Notes under the pieces: model-generated
Told to the model about the DNA's origin: nothing
Seen by the model: the letters and a program-made list of their open reading frames with translations, nothing else
The model's database searches: none
Source: Alphaproteobacteria bacterium
GTDB taxonomy: Bacteria; Pseudomonadota; Alphaproteobacteria; Rhizobiales; Rhizobiaceae
NCBI GenBank assembly: GCA_016861165.1
Contig: BOKV01000020.1
Coordinates: forward strand, 28,235 to 92,234
Direction: 5' to 3'
DNA length: 64,000 nt
In this document: piece after piece, positions 63,418 through 64,000 of the stretch
Position numbering within the stretch: the stretch's first letter is position 1
Layout: the number at the start of each line of letters is the position of its first letter
Made by a program: the position numbers and the translations under genes

Positions 63418-64000
63418 GTGAACGCGGGCTTCCCACCGGCTCGCAGTCCGGCTGCCGCGGCGCCGGTGGGTCAGGCGGCGCCGGCCGCGGACGAACCGCA
63501 GCAACGGCCGCCGCCGCTGCACACCAATGTCCGCGTGCTGGCGGCGATCGCCCGCCATCTCGGCGTCGACGTCGACGCCAAGCGGCTCGTCCACGACCAT
63601 GCGCTCGACGCCGAGCCCGGCCTGCAGCAGCTCATCGCCATCGCCCAGGCCCAGGGCCTTGCCGCCCGCCATGTGCGCATGCGCTGGCGCCAGCTCAAGC
63701 GGGCGCGGTCGGTGCTGCCGGCGCTTGCCCGCCTCGCCAACGGCAATGCGGTGGCGCTCATCGACATCGCCGACGACGACTCGGTGACGGTGGTCGACCC
63801 GCTGGCGCCGGCCGGCGGCCGCCTCACGCTCGAACGCAAGAGCTTCGAGGCGAGCTGGCAGGGCGACGTCGTCCTCATCAAGCGCGCCGCCGGCAGCGGC
63901 GAGGAGCGCGAGACCTTCGGCTTCGGCTGGTTCCTGCGCCAGCTCGTGCGCGAACGCCGCCATTTCCGCGATGTCATCATCGGCGCCTTCTTCGTCAATC
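63418..64000 (+). CDS. Type I secretion ATPase, N-terminal part (cut by window end)
   Basis: Starts at GTG 63418, in the same frame as the preceding gene and 15 bases after its stop; no clear ribosome-binding site. The visible 194 residues are an N-terminal proline/alanine-rich leader, then a C39-like domain, LHTNVRVLAAIARHLGVDVD to VTVVDPLAPAGGRLTLERKSF. It lacks the catalytic cysteine of C39 peptidases, as in RTX-type HlyB transporters, where this domain binds cargo. The end (RRHFRDVIIGAFFVN) is the start of the first membrane helix. The membrane and ATPase domains lie beyond the window. It is probably the exporter of the M10 protease. Confidence 0.8.
   Translation, partial: MNAGFPPARSPAAAAPVGQAAPAADEPQQRPPPLHTNVRVLAAIARHLGVDVDAKRLVHDHALDAEPGLQQLIAIAQAQGLAARHVRMRWRQLKRARSVLPALARLANGNAVALIDIADDDSVTVVDPLAPAGGRLTLERKSFEASWQGDVVLIKRAAGSGEERETFGFGWFLRQLVRERRHFRDVIIGAFFVN

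Overview
The window is 64 kb of high-GC DNA with about 57 recognisable genes or gene remnants. I saw no rRNA, tRNA, CRISPR array, insertion sequence or phage gene. Gene content (TRAP and Opp/Liv ABC transporters, MocR-type TauR, Xsc, BMS-type CO-dehydrogenase-like genes, PhnWX with a PbfA-like lyase, RpiR and LysR regulators, Wzm/Wzt, RTX protease with type I secretion) points to a metabolically versatile alphaproteobacterium. From about 14 kb rightward the genes look like a Rhizobiales (Mesorhizobium/Phyllobacteriaceae-like) genome. The left 14 kb resembles Acetobacteraceae/Rhodospirillales genes and carries several decayed genes. This taxonomic reading is from familiarity with the families, not from a search.

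Layout. (1) 0-14 kb: gamma-carbonic anhydrase/lipoprotein/amidohydrolase operon; a scar in which two convergent genes lost their 3' halves; a TetR gene with a damaged start; ilvD; a cold-shock gene with a strong hairpin behind it; a small conserved gene; exoD; a secreted protein; 1.3 kb without an intact gene; then coxS-coxL-coxM (form II, AYRGAGR). (2) 13.9-20.3 kb: oppA-B-C-D-F peptide-type ABC importer. (3) 20.5-27.7 kb: 2-aminoethylphosphonate block, a probable operon nptA(PhoU-fused)-phnW-phnX-pbfA-eamA divergent from a LysR regulator. (4) 27.7-28.2 kb: a GC-poor secreted orphan. (5) 28.3-37.8 kb: Fe-alcohol dehydrogenase, aldehyde dehydrogenase, DUF1697, glutamine-synthetase-like ligase, TRAP transporter, N-formylglutamate amidohydrolase-like hydrolase and a divergent RpiR regulator. 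Together they look like a gamma-glutamylation route for an amine or amino alcohol. (6) 37.9-47.5 kb: taurine/sulfoacetaldehyde catabolism (ackA, tpa, tauR, xsc) with an AGT2-like aminotransferase and a DUF3604 protein downstream of xsc. (7) 47.5-56.5 kb: PAS-LuxR regulator divergent from acyl-CoA ligase, SDR, Liv-type ABC importer and alpha/beta hydrolase. (8) 56.5-60.8 kb: GT4 glycosyltransferase, Wzm/Wzt-type polysaccharide exporter and a methyltransferase-like protein with five 37-residue tandem repeats. (9) 61-64 kb: M10 metalloprotease with RTX repeats, a small protein and the start of a type I secretion ATPase running off the right edge.

How the parts work together. Most operons are import-plus-catabolism cassettes with a dedicated divergent regulator, and several intergenic regions hold inverted or direct repeats that are good operator candidates. 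The most promising for new biology are the candidate gamma-glutamylation pathway, the xsc-AGT2-DUF3604 arrangement with shared ACTGG(A/C)CCTA boxes, the phosphonate operon with a PhoU-fused phosphate transporter, and the repeat-methyltransferase in a glycan-export locus.
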